64,000 nucleotides of DNA from a bacterium. Lineage in GTDB: Bacteria > Chloroflexota > Anaerolineae > Caldilineales > Caldilineaceae. Location: assembly GCA_016124945.1 (NCBI GenBank), contig WGMT01000004.1, positions 1 to 64,000 of the forward strand, given 5' to 3'. The notes beneath the pieces are model-generated. The model worked only from the letters and a program-made list of their open reading frames with translations. It was not told the DNA's origin and did no database searches. Of the stretch, positions 9,524-17,098 are shown one piece after another (the first letter of the stretch is position 1; every line of letters begins with the position of its first letter). The position numbers were made by a program, and so were the translations under genes.

Positions 9524-9940
9524 CTACATAGAACGATGTGGCCAACCTTGCTCACCAACTTCATGAATCGGATCGAGCAGAAGTAGTTCTTGCATGTCAC
9601 TATATTTTTCTAGAACAGGTGGGGAAAATGGCGCTGAACTTTGTGGCAATGGGGCAATTCGAGTAGAAGGGGGTTCTGCACTTTCGAGGATCAATTCATG
9701 ATCAATGAGGCTTGCAATGAACTCGGCGACGACATCTGCAATCTGCTCAGGCGCAAGCCCATATTCTCGTGCAATCCCATCGGTGATCTGTATAACACTA
9801 AACCCAGCCGAAATCCATAACCAGATACGGTTGGCCACTTCGCGAGCACTGTAATAGGTACCCGAATCAAAATCGATCACAATGGTCTCGTCATCGATTG
9901 TTTCATGAACAATTCTGGGCGCGTTGATTATGTAATTCAT
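9524..9940 (-). CDS. PqqD-family (RRE-like) protein
   Basis: A 138-residue protein whose first 95 residues match the PqqD winged-helix fold: a three-strand start (PRIVHETIDDETIVIDFDSG), TYYSAREVANRIWLWI, a helix with GIAREYGLAPEQIADVV, and FIASLIDHELI. In RiPP pathways this fold binds leader peptides; stand-alone copies also occur with exporters and glycan genes. A GGAGAGG ribosome-binding site lies 4-5 bases before the start. It is the first gene after the promoter at 10002-10030. I saw no precursor-peptide frame or B2-type peptidase beside it, so a RiPP role is unproven. The tail after residue 95 is Pro/Ser-rich. Confidence 0.8.
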   Translation of the reverse strand: MNYIINAPRIVHETIDDETIVIDFDSGTYYSAREVANRIWLWISAGFSVIQITDGIAREYGLAPEQIADVVAEFIASLIDHELILESAEPPSTRIAPLPQSSAPFSPPVLEKYSDMQELLLLDPIHEVGEQGWPHRSM

Positions 9941-10001
9941 TACGACCTCTCCGTGAGTGCCGACGACGATGAAATGGAGACAGGGCAGTCATTCGGCGGT
10001 C

Positions 10002-10030
10002 ATCATACAAAATATATTATATGGAATCAA
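10002..10030 (-). promoter_or_regulatory. Probable sigma-70-type promoter of the glycan cluster
   Basis: On the minus strand, TTGATT (10030-10025) and TATGAT (10007-10002) are separated by exactly 17 bases in an AT-rich stretch. They lie about 60 bases upstream of the PqqD-like start codon. No other promoter-like pair of this quality was seen in the 204-base gap. Confidence 0.5.
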
Positions 10031-10144
10031 GTCGAATCCATCGCGTAGGGATACTTTACATTGGGTTATAAGCAAATCTACGGATATTTATTGCTGCTCC
10101 TAAACGTTCTCAAACTTATAACTCTGCTTTTTGCAGTGGCTCAC

Positions 10145-10891
10145 CTATTGACCACGAACGCGTGTCGCAAAAGATGGGGCGGGATAAGTCTTGACTGTGT
10201 CGATTGCATGTGAGGCAGCTACAGCTGCCAGCCAGCCTTCAGGTGCGTCGGGCAAGTGTAAGGTCCAGTGGTCGGGCGCTGTCGGGACATCCACCCACCG
10301 CACAACGGGTGGCCTCGTCCAGTGGGTGGCGACAAAGCTTTGCAGCGGAGCCGTCAACCCATCTCCCATTGCTTTGACAACCGCTTCTTTACATGTCCAA
10401 CAGCGGAAAAAAGCTGTGTCACGTTCGTCTTCGGGCATTTGACGCAGCCAGGCTTCCTCGTCTTTGGCAAAGAAACGCTGTGCCAGCGCCAACGCATCCG
10501 GCATAGGACGAATCTGCTCAAGGTCCACACCGATTTCAGCGCCGATCGTCCACGCCAAAAGGGCCATGTCGCCCGAATCAGAGAGGTTGAAGTGTACGCC
10601 ACTCCGGTCGTAAGGTGGCGCAAGCCTCGGCTTTCCCTGTGGACCAAAAGCAAAGCACACGTCAGCCGGGGAAACCCCGATCAAGCCCCCCAACAGGTGA
10701 CGCAACACCCCTCGCCGCACCACAAAACGGCAAGCATCCTCGGCAAAATGGAACCGCCCCGCCCGCGCCATCTCCTCAGGCGATAACGTCTGCTCCAGTT
10801 CCGCCACCACCTCATCTGGTTGCAGCAGTTCCAAATAGGCCAGATACACCTCGCCCGGCCCAGGCAGGCTGAGCATCTCCCCCATCATCAC
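10145..10891 (-). CDS. 4'-phosphopantetheinyl transferase (Sfp type)
   Basis: A 248-residue, two-lobed Sfp/HetI-type enzyme that moves phosphopantetheine from CoA to a carrier-protein serine. Visible motifs are the CoA-binding GKPRLAPP and FNLSDSGDMALLA, the Mg-binding IGVDLEQIRP near residue 130, and the helix FFRCWTCKEAVVKAMGDGL near 170 with the diagnostic W-x-x-K-E-A. Several ATG codons cluster at the start (10891, 10888, 10885). It is followed on the same strand by the PqqD-led cluster after a 200-base gap with its own promoter, so linkage is uncertain. No carrier protein, PKS or NRPS gene lies in the window. Confidence 0.92.
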   Translation of the reverse strand: MMMGEMLSLPGPGEVYLAYLELLQPDEVVAELEQTLSPEEMARAGRFHFAEDACRFVVRRGVLRHLLGGLIGVSPADVCFAFGPQGKPRLAPPYDRSGVHFNLSDSGDMALLAWTIGAEIGVDLEQIRPMPDALALAQRFFAKDEEAWLRQMPEDERDTAFFRCWTCKEAVVKAMGDGLTAPLQSFVATHWTRPPVVRWVDVPTAPDHWTLHLPDAPEGWLAAVAASHAIDTVKTYPAPSFATRVRGQ

Positions 10892-11022
10892 ATCATCCCC
10901 ATCATCACATCATCCCTATCACACACACAACGCTAACACGCCCCTAATGCACATGTAACAGAAAGATGGCATACTAAAAAAGATCCTTTTGCAATCATGC
11001 CGATTCACCAAGAGGCCGATCT

Positions 11023-11784
11023 ATGAGCTTTTACGATCCATTTCAGCGCTACCCACGTGGACAGCGTCCTACACAGCGGCGTACAGCAGCCTATGGGCAA
11101 GAGCAACCGCCCCAGGAACCGCAACGTCGCCCGCCGACGATTGAAGACTATTATCAGTTGGCGCAGGCGCACGAAGCCCTGCAAAAGGCGCACGAAGACG
11201 TCGCCAAACAACTGGCCAATACACAAGAAGCGCTGCGCGAGCAGACAAAAACAGCCATCGAGCTAAAAGAAGAAGTACGCGCCCTGGCACAGACGCTGGC
11301 GCATACTCAGGCAGAGTTGAATGAGTATACCAGCCGCAACCAGCAGGCGGAAGGCGAATGGGAAGAGCGTTACCTGCGCCTTCAGGCCGAAACAGACAAC
11401 TATCGGCGTCGGCTGGAACAACGCAGTGCCGTCGAGGTGTCGCAACAGCGCAACCGCATCCTCGAAGACATGCTCTCGTTGGCTGATCATTTGGAGCTGG
11501 CGATCCAGCATCTTGGGCACGCCGCAGACGGCAACGAGAGCTTCCGCCAGAACCTGGATGCAACGCTACACGCCTTTTTGGAGACTTTGAAAAAACATGG
11601 GGTGCAGCCGATTGCCCCGCTTGGCGAACCCTTTGATCCACAGATTCACGAGGCGCTGGGGCATATCGCCTCGCCCGACGTGCCTGAAGATCATGTAGCG
11701 GCGGTGGTGCGCACCGGCTATCAGGTAGAAGACCAACTGCTGCGCCCAGCGCGGGTGATGGTCAGCAACGGCCCGGCGCAGTAA
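11023..11784 (+). CDS. grpE: GrpE, nucleotide exchange factor for DnaK
   Basis: A 253-residue GrpE with a long N-terminal coiled coil (residues about 40-130, rich in Gln, Ala and Glu) and the conserved core ERYLRLQAETDNYRRRLEQR. The C-terminal beta domain follows: PIAPLGEPFDPQIHEALGHI and VVRTGYQVEDQLLRPARVMV. GrpE releases ADP from DnaK in the cytoplasm. It is larger than the usual 180-200 residues because of a Gln/Pro-rich head. It is followed by a dnaJ-type gene, but dnaK is not in the window. I found no CIRCE element upstream. Confidence 0.96.
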   Translation: MSFYDPFQRYPRGQRPTQRRTAAYGQEQPPQEPQRRPPTIEDYYQLAQAHEALQKAHEDVAKQLANTQEALREQTKTAIELKEEVRALAQTLAHTQAELNEYTSRNQQAEGEWEERYLRLQAETDNYRRRLEQRSAVEVSQQRNRILEDMLSLADHLELAIQHLGHAADGNESFRQNLDATLHAFLETLKKHGVQPIAPLGEPFDPQIHEALGHIASPDVPEDHVAAVVRTGYQVEDQLLRPARVMVSNGPAQ

Positions 11785-11795
11785 GTACGAGGCTG

Positions 11796-11874
11796 TGTTG
11801 ACATTTCACAGGTCTCCCCTGGTCGATTTCGCGTTGAGTGACCACACCAGGAGACCGCACTGTAAATGTCAACA
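11796..11874. repeat. 79-base inverted repeat between grpE and dnaJ
   Basis: Outer arms 11796-11806 and 11864-11874 are perfect 11-base complements. Inner arms around 11811-11821 and 11845-11856 (GGTCTCC ... GGAGACC) pair imperfectly around a central loop. It could be a small palindromic mobile element or an mRNA-processing hairpin uncoupling grpE and dnaJ levels. There is no T-run. Confidence 0.6.
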
Positions 11875-11906
11875 GAACCTAATGTGATGAATTGTGAGGT
11901 GGCCAA

Positions 11907-12887
11907 ATGGCAGGACAAACAACCATGGACTATAAAGATTATTATCAGATTTTGGGCGTGAGCAAGAACGCCGACGAAAGCGACATAAAAAAGGCTTACC
12001 GCAAGTTGGCGCGCCAATACCACCCCGATGTCAACCCGGGCGACAAACAGGCCGAACAGCGCTTCAAGGAGATCAGCGAGGCATACACCGTCCTCTCCGA
12101 CGCCGACAAGCGCAAGAAGTATGATCGCTTTGGCGCACAGTGGCAGCAATACGAGCGCGCCGGCGTCAACCCCGAAGACATGGGCGGTTTCGGCTTCGGC
12201 AACGGCGGCCATTCACGCTCGGTGACGCCTGAGGAATTTGAGCAGATGTTTGGGCGTGGCGGCACAGGCGGCTTTTCAGACTTCTTTGAAGGGCTCTTTG
12301 GTGGCGGCCCAGCAGGACCACGCACCCGCGGCGCACCAGGAACACCCTTCGAAGGCTTCAGTACGCGGCAACGGCGCGGCGGACAAGATGTGGAAACACC
12401 GGTGACCATCACCCTCGAAGAATCCTTACATGGCACATCACGCCTGCTCCAACGTGACAACGGGCGACGGCTGGAGGTCTCGATTCCAGCCGGTGTGCGC
12501 ACCGGCTCCCGTGTCCGTGTCGCCGGTGAAGGCGGGCCCGGCATGGGCGGCCAGGCAGGCGATCTCTACCTCGTGGTCGAGGTGACGCCACACAGCCGCT
12601 TCCGCCGCGACGAAGACGATCTTACGGTAGAGGTTGAGGTGGATCTCTATACCGCGCTGTTGGGCGGCGAAGTGCAGGTGCCCACGCTGGAACGCCCGGT
12701 CATGTTGACGCTACCTGCCGGGACACAGAACGGCAAACGCTTCCGCCTACGTGGCCTAGGGATGCCCAAACTGCGCACATCGGAGCGACGGGGTGATCTC
12801 TACGCCGAGATCAAAGTGACCCTCCCCGAGAATCTCTCGGGCGAAGAAAAACAACTCTTCGAGCGACTACGCTCACTCCGCGCGTAA
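11907..12887 (+). CDS. DnaJ-class co-chaperone, CbpA type
   Basis: A 326-residue Hsp40. The J domain occupies residues 7-75 (YYQILGVSKNADESDIKKAY, with the essential HPD in YHPDVNPGD). A Gly/Phe-rich linker follows, then two C-terminal beta-sandwich substrate domains (VTITLEESLHGTSRLLQR; LRLRG-type end). The Cys-rich zinc finger of DnaJ proper is absent, so this is class B (CbpA-like). It would deliver clients to DnaK and stimulate its ATPase. A GAGGTGG site sits 5 bases before the ATG. It is co-oriented with grpE, 122 bases downstream. Confidence 0.93.
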   Translation: MAGQTTMDYKDYYQILGVSKNADESDIKKAYRKLARQYHPDVNPGDKQAEQRFKEISEAYTVLSDADKRKKYDRFGAQWQQYERAGVNPEDMGGFGFGNGGHSRSVTPEEFEQMFGRGGTGGFSDFFEGLFGGGPAGPRTRGAPGTPFEGFSTRQRRGGQDVETPVTITLEESLHGTSRLLQRDNGRRLEVSIPAGVRTGSRVRVAGEGGPGMGGQAGDLYLVVEVTPHSRFRRDEDDLTVEVEVDLYTALLGGEVQVPTLERPVMLTLPAGTQNGKRFRLRGLGMPKLRTSERRGDLYAEIKVTLPENLSGEEKQLFERLRSLRA

Positions 12888-12905
12888 CTTACTGAGATTG
12901 ATTCC

Positions 12906-12962
12906 ATACCACCAAAACAAAGCCCCCTGGACACGGTCCAGGGGGCTTTGTTTTGGTGGTAT
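12906..12962. terminator. Strong bidirectional terminator
   Basis: A perfect 27-base-pair stem (12906-12932 with 12936-12962) with a 3-base loop, GC-rich at its tip and with CAAAAC/GTTTTG flanks that supply a T-run on both strands. It separates the convergent dnaJ and DUF5666 genes. Confidence 0.93.
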
Positions 12963-12978
12963 AACTTGAAGTGGCCGA

Positions 12979-14496
12979 TCAATCGTCTTTGACTTTGATC
13001 TTCCGCGCCAGGACTTTGCCGTCTTCGACCTGGTAGCCTTCAACTTTCACTTTCACATCCAGGGCGATGTCGTCGCGGTCGCCTTTGATCTGCGTCTTCT
13101 CGGTCACAATGACAGTCTTATCGCCCACTTGCCATTCACCGAGCAGACCTTCGGCGGGCAGGCCGCTGATTTCACCCTCAAACTCGATGTAGCGGTGCTG
13201 CTCACCGTCATCATCACCGTCATCATCGTCCTTGTGCGCGCTGTTCAAGACGACCACCTTCACCGCGGTGTAGGGTTGGGTGTGGCTCTTCAGCACTTCC
13301 ACCCGCACCTGTGCGCCCTCTTCGGCAAGGCCCTTGTGCTCGTCGATGACAGTGGCAGCGCCGACGACAATGGTTTTGCGGCCAACTTTCCACTCGCCAA
13401 GCAGCCCATCTGCGGGCAGTTGTTTGATTTCGCCGGCAATGTGGCGTGTGGCGCTGCTGCCATGATCGTCGTCGTCGTCATCCTCGCCTTCGATCTTGTA
13501 GGCAATGAGCCGTTCTTCAGTTTCGTCGTAGCGCGCCTTTACTTCTACCGGCTCGCCCACGGTTGGGTCGTCTTCGAGTTTGACATCGTCTGCAACACCC
13601 AGCGTAATGCCGCTGATCACCACTTCGTCTTCGCTAAGGCTATCAAGGACGCCTTCCAGTTTGTGATCACGACGGGTGTCGGTGGCTTTGAGTTCGTCGG
13701 CGAGGATGCCGCCGCTGCCGTCAGCGCTGCCTTCAACTTTGACCCACGCCCCGACGATGAGAGAGGCCACGCGACTGCGTACTTCGGTCTGCTCGTTGAC
13801 CGTCACCACGATGCCGCTGATATTCCACGCGCCGACGACAGTGTTTTCGGGGCGCTCGATGACAACACCCGTCAATTCGATCTTGCCGGCCTCGTTTACA
13901 TCGTCGTCGTCGTCATCGTCTTCGCCTGGTAGGCCGACACGCCGCACCTGGAGGGCGAGCAGTGTATTGTCCGTTTGCACGGCGGCTGTCACCTTCACCC
14001 GGTCGCCCACGACGGGAGAACCGACGACAAGGGTGGTGGTGGTGCGTCCTAAAACAATGCCGCTGACCGTGAGCGACGTCTCTTCAAGCCCTTGCAGGGG
14101 GCCTTCGATGCGCACAAAGGGCTGTTGCGGCAACACTTTGACACGAACGGCGATCAGGCCACCGGCGTCGTCGGGGTAACCTTCGACACGCGCCCAGGTG
14201 TTTTCGCCGGCGCTCTGCTGGCGTTCGTTGAGGCGCGTCTCCTGGCCTACGGTGACAGAGACGCCAGCCACGATCCACTGTGTAGCGTTCATGCTGTCGA
14301 TGGGGCCGGTCAGGATGGTCAAAAGTTCCGGCGAGGTCGGCACCGTAGATTGTTGGACGGTGGCGGATGCTGTGTCAGGTGCAAAACGTGCGGCCATCAG
14401 AACGGCAACAGCTATACCGAGCCAGACGGCCAACTTCCACCAGGTGACCGGTACGCCGCGTTGGGTACGTGGCTTCATATTCAATGGAGTATTCAT
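12979..14496 (-). CDS. Secreted or membrane-anchored protein with six DUF5666 repeats
   Basis: A 505-residue protein with one hydrophobic segment (LAVWLGIAVAVLMAARFA, residues about 27-44), acting as a signal peptide or anchor. Six copies of a roughly 65-residue beta-rich unit follow (starting near residues 62, 126, 205, 280, 345 and 430). Typical cores are GEWQVGDKTVIVTEKTQI and VKVEGYQVEDG, as in DUF5666. Linkers between units are runs of aspartate (EDDDDDDD, EDDDDDDH, DDDDGDDD), which might bind Ca2+. Function is unknown. The protease at 15517 carries a related unit, so this protein may be its partner or substrate. Confidence 0.85.
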   Translation of the reverse strand: MNTPLNMKPRTQRGVPVTWWKLAVWLGIAVAVLMAARFAPDTASATVQQSTVPTSPELLTILTGPIDSMNATQWIVAGVSVTVGQETRLNERQQSAGENTWARVEGYPDDAGGLIAVRVKVLPQQPFVRIEGPLQGLEETSLTVSGIVLGRTTTTLVVGSPVVGDRVKVTAAVQTDNTLLALQVRRVGLPGEDDDDDDDVNEAGKIELTGVVIERPENTVVGAWNISGIVVTVNEQTEVRSRVASLIVGAWVKVEGSADGSGGILADELKATDTRRDHKLEGVLDSLSEDEVVISGITLGVADDVKLEDDPTVGEPVEVKARYDETEERLIAYKIEGEDDDDDDHGSSATRHIAGEIKQLPADGLLGEWKVGRKTIVVGAATVIDEHKGLAEEGAQVRVEVLKSHTQPYTAVKVVVLNSAHKDDDDGDDDGEQHRYIEFEGEISGLPAEGLLGEWQVGDKTVIVTEKTQIKGDRDDIALDVKVKVEGYQVEDGKVLARKIKVKDD

Positions 14497-14514
14497 AACC
14501 GAAAAAGTCCTTGC

Positions 14515-15138
14515 CTAGCGGTTGATGAGCGGGAGGAAGAAGTTGCCGGTAGCGTTGGGATCACAGGCCGTTACTGTCATGTCATCGACGAAGAAGTCGG
14601 TAGACAGGGTGGCATCGGTGCGGGCTTCAATACGCAGTTGAATCGTTTGGCCTGCGAATTCGCTGAGATCGATGGTCGTCTGCTGCCAGCTTGTGCCTGC
14701 ACTACGGTCGCTGACGGCAAAAAGCATGCGCAGGGGAGAGCCGTTGGCGTCGGCCAATTGCAGACTCAGCCCGTCCCAGCCGCTGCTGCTCTCTTCAGTG
14801 TTGATCAACCACCAGAATCGCAGTGTCACCTGATGATTGGCGGGCAGTGACAGCGTCTGGCTGAGCGCGTCCTCCGCGCCGTTGACGCCTGCCAGGTAAG
14901 CAGCACGCTCTCCGCTACGGGCCTGGTAGTTGCTAAAAAGCTCGTAATTGCCGTTGGTTTGTACGTTCCAACCGGTGGCGGTTTCCATGTCACCGTTGAC
15001 GAGTAATTCCTGGCAACCGCCCACGGCGGCCATCACCGGCCCGACGGCAACCACCGCCAGGATTGTGGCCACCAGGAGGATGATGGCCGTGATCTGTACA
15101 CGTCTGGCACGGTTCCATATGAACAACGTTGATAACAT
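14515..15138 (-). CDS. Secreted protein with a carbohydrate-binding-like jelly-roll domain
   Basis: The start is set at the ATG at 15138 because a perfect AGGAGG lies 10 bases upstream; the longer frame to 15162 has none. The product (207 residues) has a signal peptide (ITAIILLVATILAVVAVGPV, cleavage near VMAA), then a CBM4/9-type beta-sandwich: LLVNGDMETATGWNV, LRFWWLINTEESS, TIDLSEFAGQTIQLRIEA, FFVDDMTV. It ends in FFLPLINR, nearly the same tail as the neighbouring protease (FYLPMLVR). It lies 18 bases upstream of the DUF5666 gene, so the two are probably one operon. Confidence 0.8.
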   Translation of the reverse strand: MLSTLFIWNRARRVQITAIILLVATILAVVAVGPVMAAVGGCQELLVNGDMETATGWNVQTNGNYELFSNYQARSGERAAYLAGVNGAEDALSQTLSLPANHQVTLRFWWLINTEESSSGWDGLSLQLADANGSPLRMLFAVSDRSAGTSWQQTTIDLSEFAGQTIQLRIEARTDATLSTDFFVDDMTVTACDPNATGNFFLPLINR

Positions 15139-15516
15139 GATGTTGGGGCCTCCTAGAAACATTTGGGGAGCAGATCAAGTGGTGGGTGGACGGCGTCCAC
15201 TACGATCTTTTACGAATGGGAAGGGGTGTACTTGTCCACCTGTACAGGAGAGCGATCTCTTGCTTGAACAAATACATCTTGCTGTTGTACGCAAAGGCTA
15301 CGAATGATCGACGTAATGGTGGCGTGAGTGGTCGGAACAAAAATGCCGAGGACGTTCGTGTCCTCGGCAACGTAGCAACCCAACCAGGAACTTTGGCAAG
15401 CGTGACGGCACAAACAATGGGAGGCTGGCACACGACGGATGAAGTCCATGTCATCACGTGGGCGTGCTCCCTCCGCTCTATGCCTGAATACTGCGAATGT
15501 TTTGCGTCGTCGTTTG

Positions 15517-17070
15517 CTAGCGCACCAGCATCGGCAGGTAAAAGGGAATGGGTTCGCCCAACGTCCTCAGGGCGCTGACCAGCCCACCGATCTGTCTCTG
15601 GTAATCGGGGTTCAATGCGTTAAGATCCAGCGAATTGTGGATCATCCGATCATAGATCTCTTCGGCGGTGAGGTGCGGATAGAGCGATCTGTTCAGCGCA
15701 GCCACCCCACTGACAAACGAAGTCGCCATAGATGTACCACTCCAACTGGCAAAACCGTTGCCCTCGGGCCCGACAATGGTTGAGGTGATACCCACGCCTG
15801 GGGCGGCAATATCGACCCATTCGCTGTAATTGGCGAAGTCGGCTTTGCGGTTCTCGGCATCGACGGCCGTCACCGCCAGGACATTGGCATAGGCAGCCGG
15901 ATACTGTGCAATGCCGCCGTTTTCGTTCCCTGCGGCAGCTACCACCACCACACCCCGGTCCACGGCGCTGTCTACGGCGGCACGCAGCACTTCGGAATCG
16001 TAGGGGGTGCCCAGGCTGAGGTTGATGACATCGGCGCCCTGTTGAACGGCCCACTCAATCGCATAGGCCAGCACAAAGAGTTCACCGCGCCCATCGCCAT
16101 CGAGGACGCGCATTGGCAGGATCGCGCTGTTGGGCGCAATGTGTGCGATGACACCAGCCACATGGGTGCCGTGTCCTAAAGCTGCACCGCTGAGCGCCTC
16201 ACTTGGATCGCCGTCGTCGTCCACAAGATCGATGCCGGGTACAAGGTGGCCTGCCAGTTGCGGATGATCCAGGCTAACGCCGGTGTCGAGAATCGCCACG
16301 ATTACGTCGTGGCCACGATAAAAGTGCTGTACAGGTGGCAATTCGATCTGGGTGTAGGCGCTTTGATTCACAAAGCCATCCGGATCGACACCGCCCCACT
16401 TCCAGATCTGATAAGGGTCGGCCACAGGCACACCGGCCACGTAATTCAGTTCTGCCCACACCACATGTTCGTCGCGTTTGAGTCGATTGACGATGGCCTG
16501 TTCACTGGCGCCGGTGTCGCTGCCGGCCAGGAGGAAGATATTGGCGCTTTCGAGCACACGTTCCACCACATCCAGATCATAATTGTCGGCCAGTTCGGTA
16601 ATTGAAATGGAGCCGTCAAGCCGCACGATGACTTGATTGGCGCGGAATTCATCGCTGCGTACTTTGGCGGCCACAATGCTGCCGTCGCCGGAAGTTGTCC
16701 CTTCGACTTCGGCCCACTGCCCAACCAGCGGCACAGGTGGACGGATCTTGGTGTTCGCCGTCACCAAGACACGCCATTCCTTGGCCTTGCTGTCGCGCAG
16801 TCGCCATTCGCCCAGGTGATCCGATCCTTGCGGCGCAGAAACGACCCACCCCTTCACCTTGATTTCTTCAGGGTCGCTTTCCGTGACGGCGGCACTGTTC
16901 GCACCGGCTGTGTCAGTAGTGGCGACGGCGTGTCCACCCAGCCCCAAGAACAGACACAGCGCCAGCCCCAGCGCCGAGAACAGAGGAAACACGACACGCA
17001 TACGCCGAAAAGTGCCCTGGGAAAAGCGAATCTGGGAAAAGAGACGGTGAGAAAAGAGACGGTGTCGCAT
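15517..17070 (-). CDS. Subtilisin-like serine protease (S8) with N-terminal DUF5666-like unit
   Basis: The start is placed at 17070 (MRHRLFSHRLFS), with a GGAGA site 8 bases upstream; a longer frame to 17154 would run into the CHAT gene. The product is 517 residues. It has a signal peptide (about 25-50), a DUF5666-like unit (about 70-140), a pro-domain-like stretch with NQVIVRL, and then the catalytic domain: Asp262 in VAILDTG, His300 in GHGTHVAG, Asn382 in AAAGNENGG and Ser447 in SGTSMA, all present. It ends in FYLPMLVR. It should be an active extracytoplasmic endopeptidase. It follows the TPR-CHAT gene with a 28-base gap, as last gene of the sigma-factor operon. Confidence 0.92.
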   Translation of the reverse strand: MRHRLFSHRLFSQIRFSQGTFRRMRVVFPLFSALGLALCLFLGLGGHAVATTDTAGANSAAVTESDPEEIKVKGWVVSAPQGSDHLGEWRLRDSKAKEWRVLVTANTKIRPPVPLVGQWAEVEGTTSGDGSIVAAKVRSDEFRANQVIVRLDGSISITELADNYDLDVVERVLESANIFLLAGSDTGASEQAIVNRLKRDEHVVWAELNYVAGVPVADPYQIWKWGGVDPDGFVNQSAYTQIELPPVQHFYRGHDVIVAILDTGVSLDHPQLAGHLVPGIDLVDDDGDPSEALSGAALGHGTHVAGVIAHIAPNSAILPMRVLDGDGRGELFVLAYAIEWAVQQGADVINLSLGTPYDSEVLRAAVDSAVDRGVVVVAAAGNENGGIAQYPAAYANVLAVTAVDAENRKADFANYSEWVDIAAPGVGITSTIVGPEGNGFASWSGTSMATSFVSGVAALNRSLYPHLTAEEIYDRMIHNSLDLNALNPDYQRQIGGLVSALRTLGEPIPFYLPMLVR

Positions 17071-17098
17071 GAATTTTTCTCCGTAAACTATCAAAAAT

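Noticed and set aside
9941..10144. RiPP precursor peptide next to the PqqD-like gene
   Set aside because: All ATG-started frames in this gap stop within a few codons (for example after MDST and MMTAE); it looks like a promoter region only.
10892..11022. CIRCE/HrcA operator upstream of grpE
   Set aside because: No TTAGCACTC/GAGTGCTAA inverted repeat is present; only CATCATCACATCATCCCC-type short tandem repeats.
13129..13932. Open frame on the + strand opposite the DUF5666 gene with Val/Ile runs that look like membrane helices
   Set aside because: The hydrophobic runs are just the complement of the poly-aspartate (GAC/GAT) linkers.
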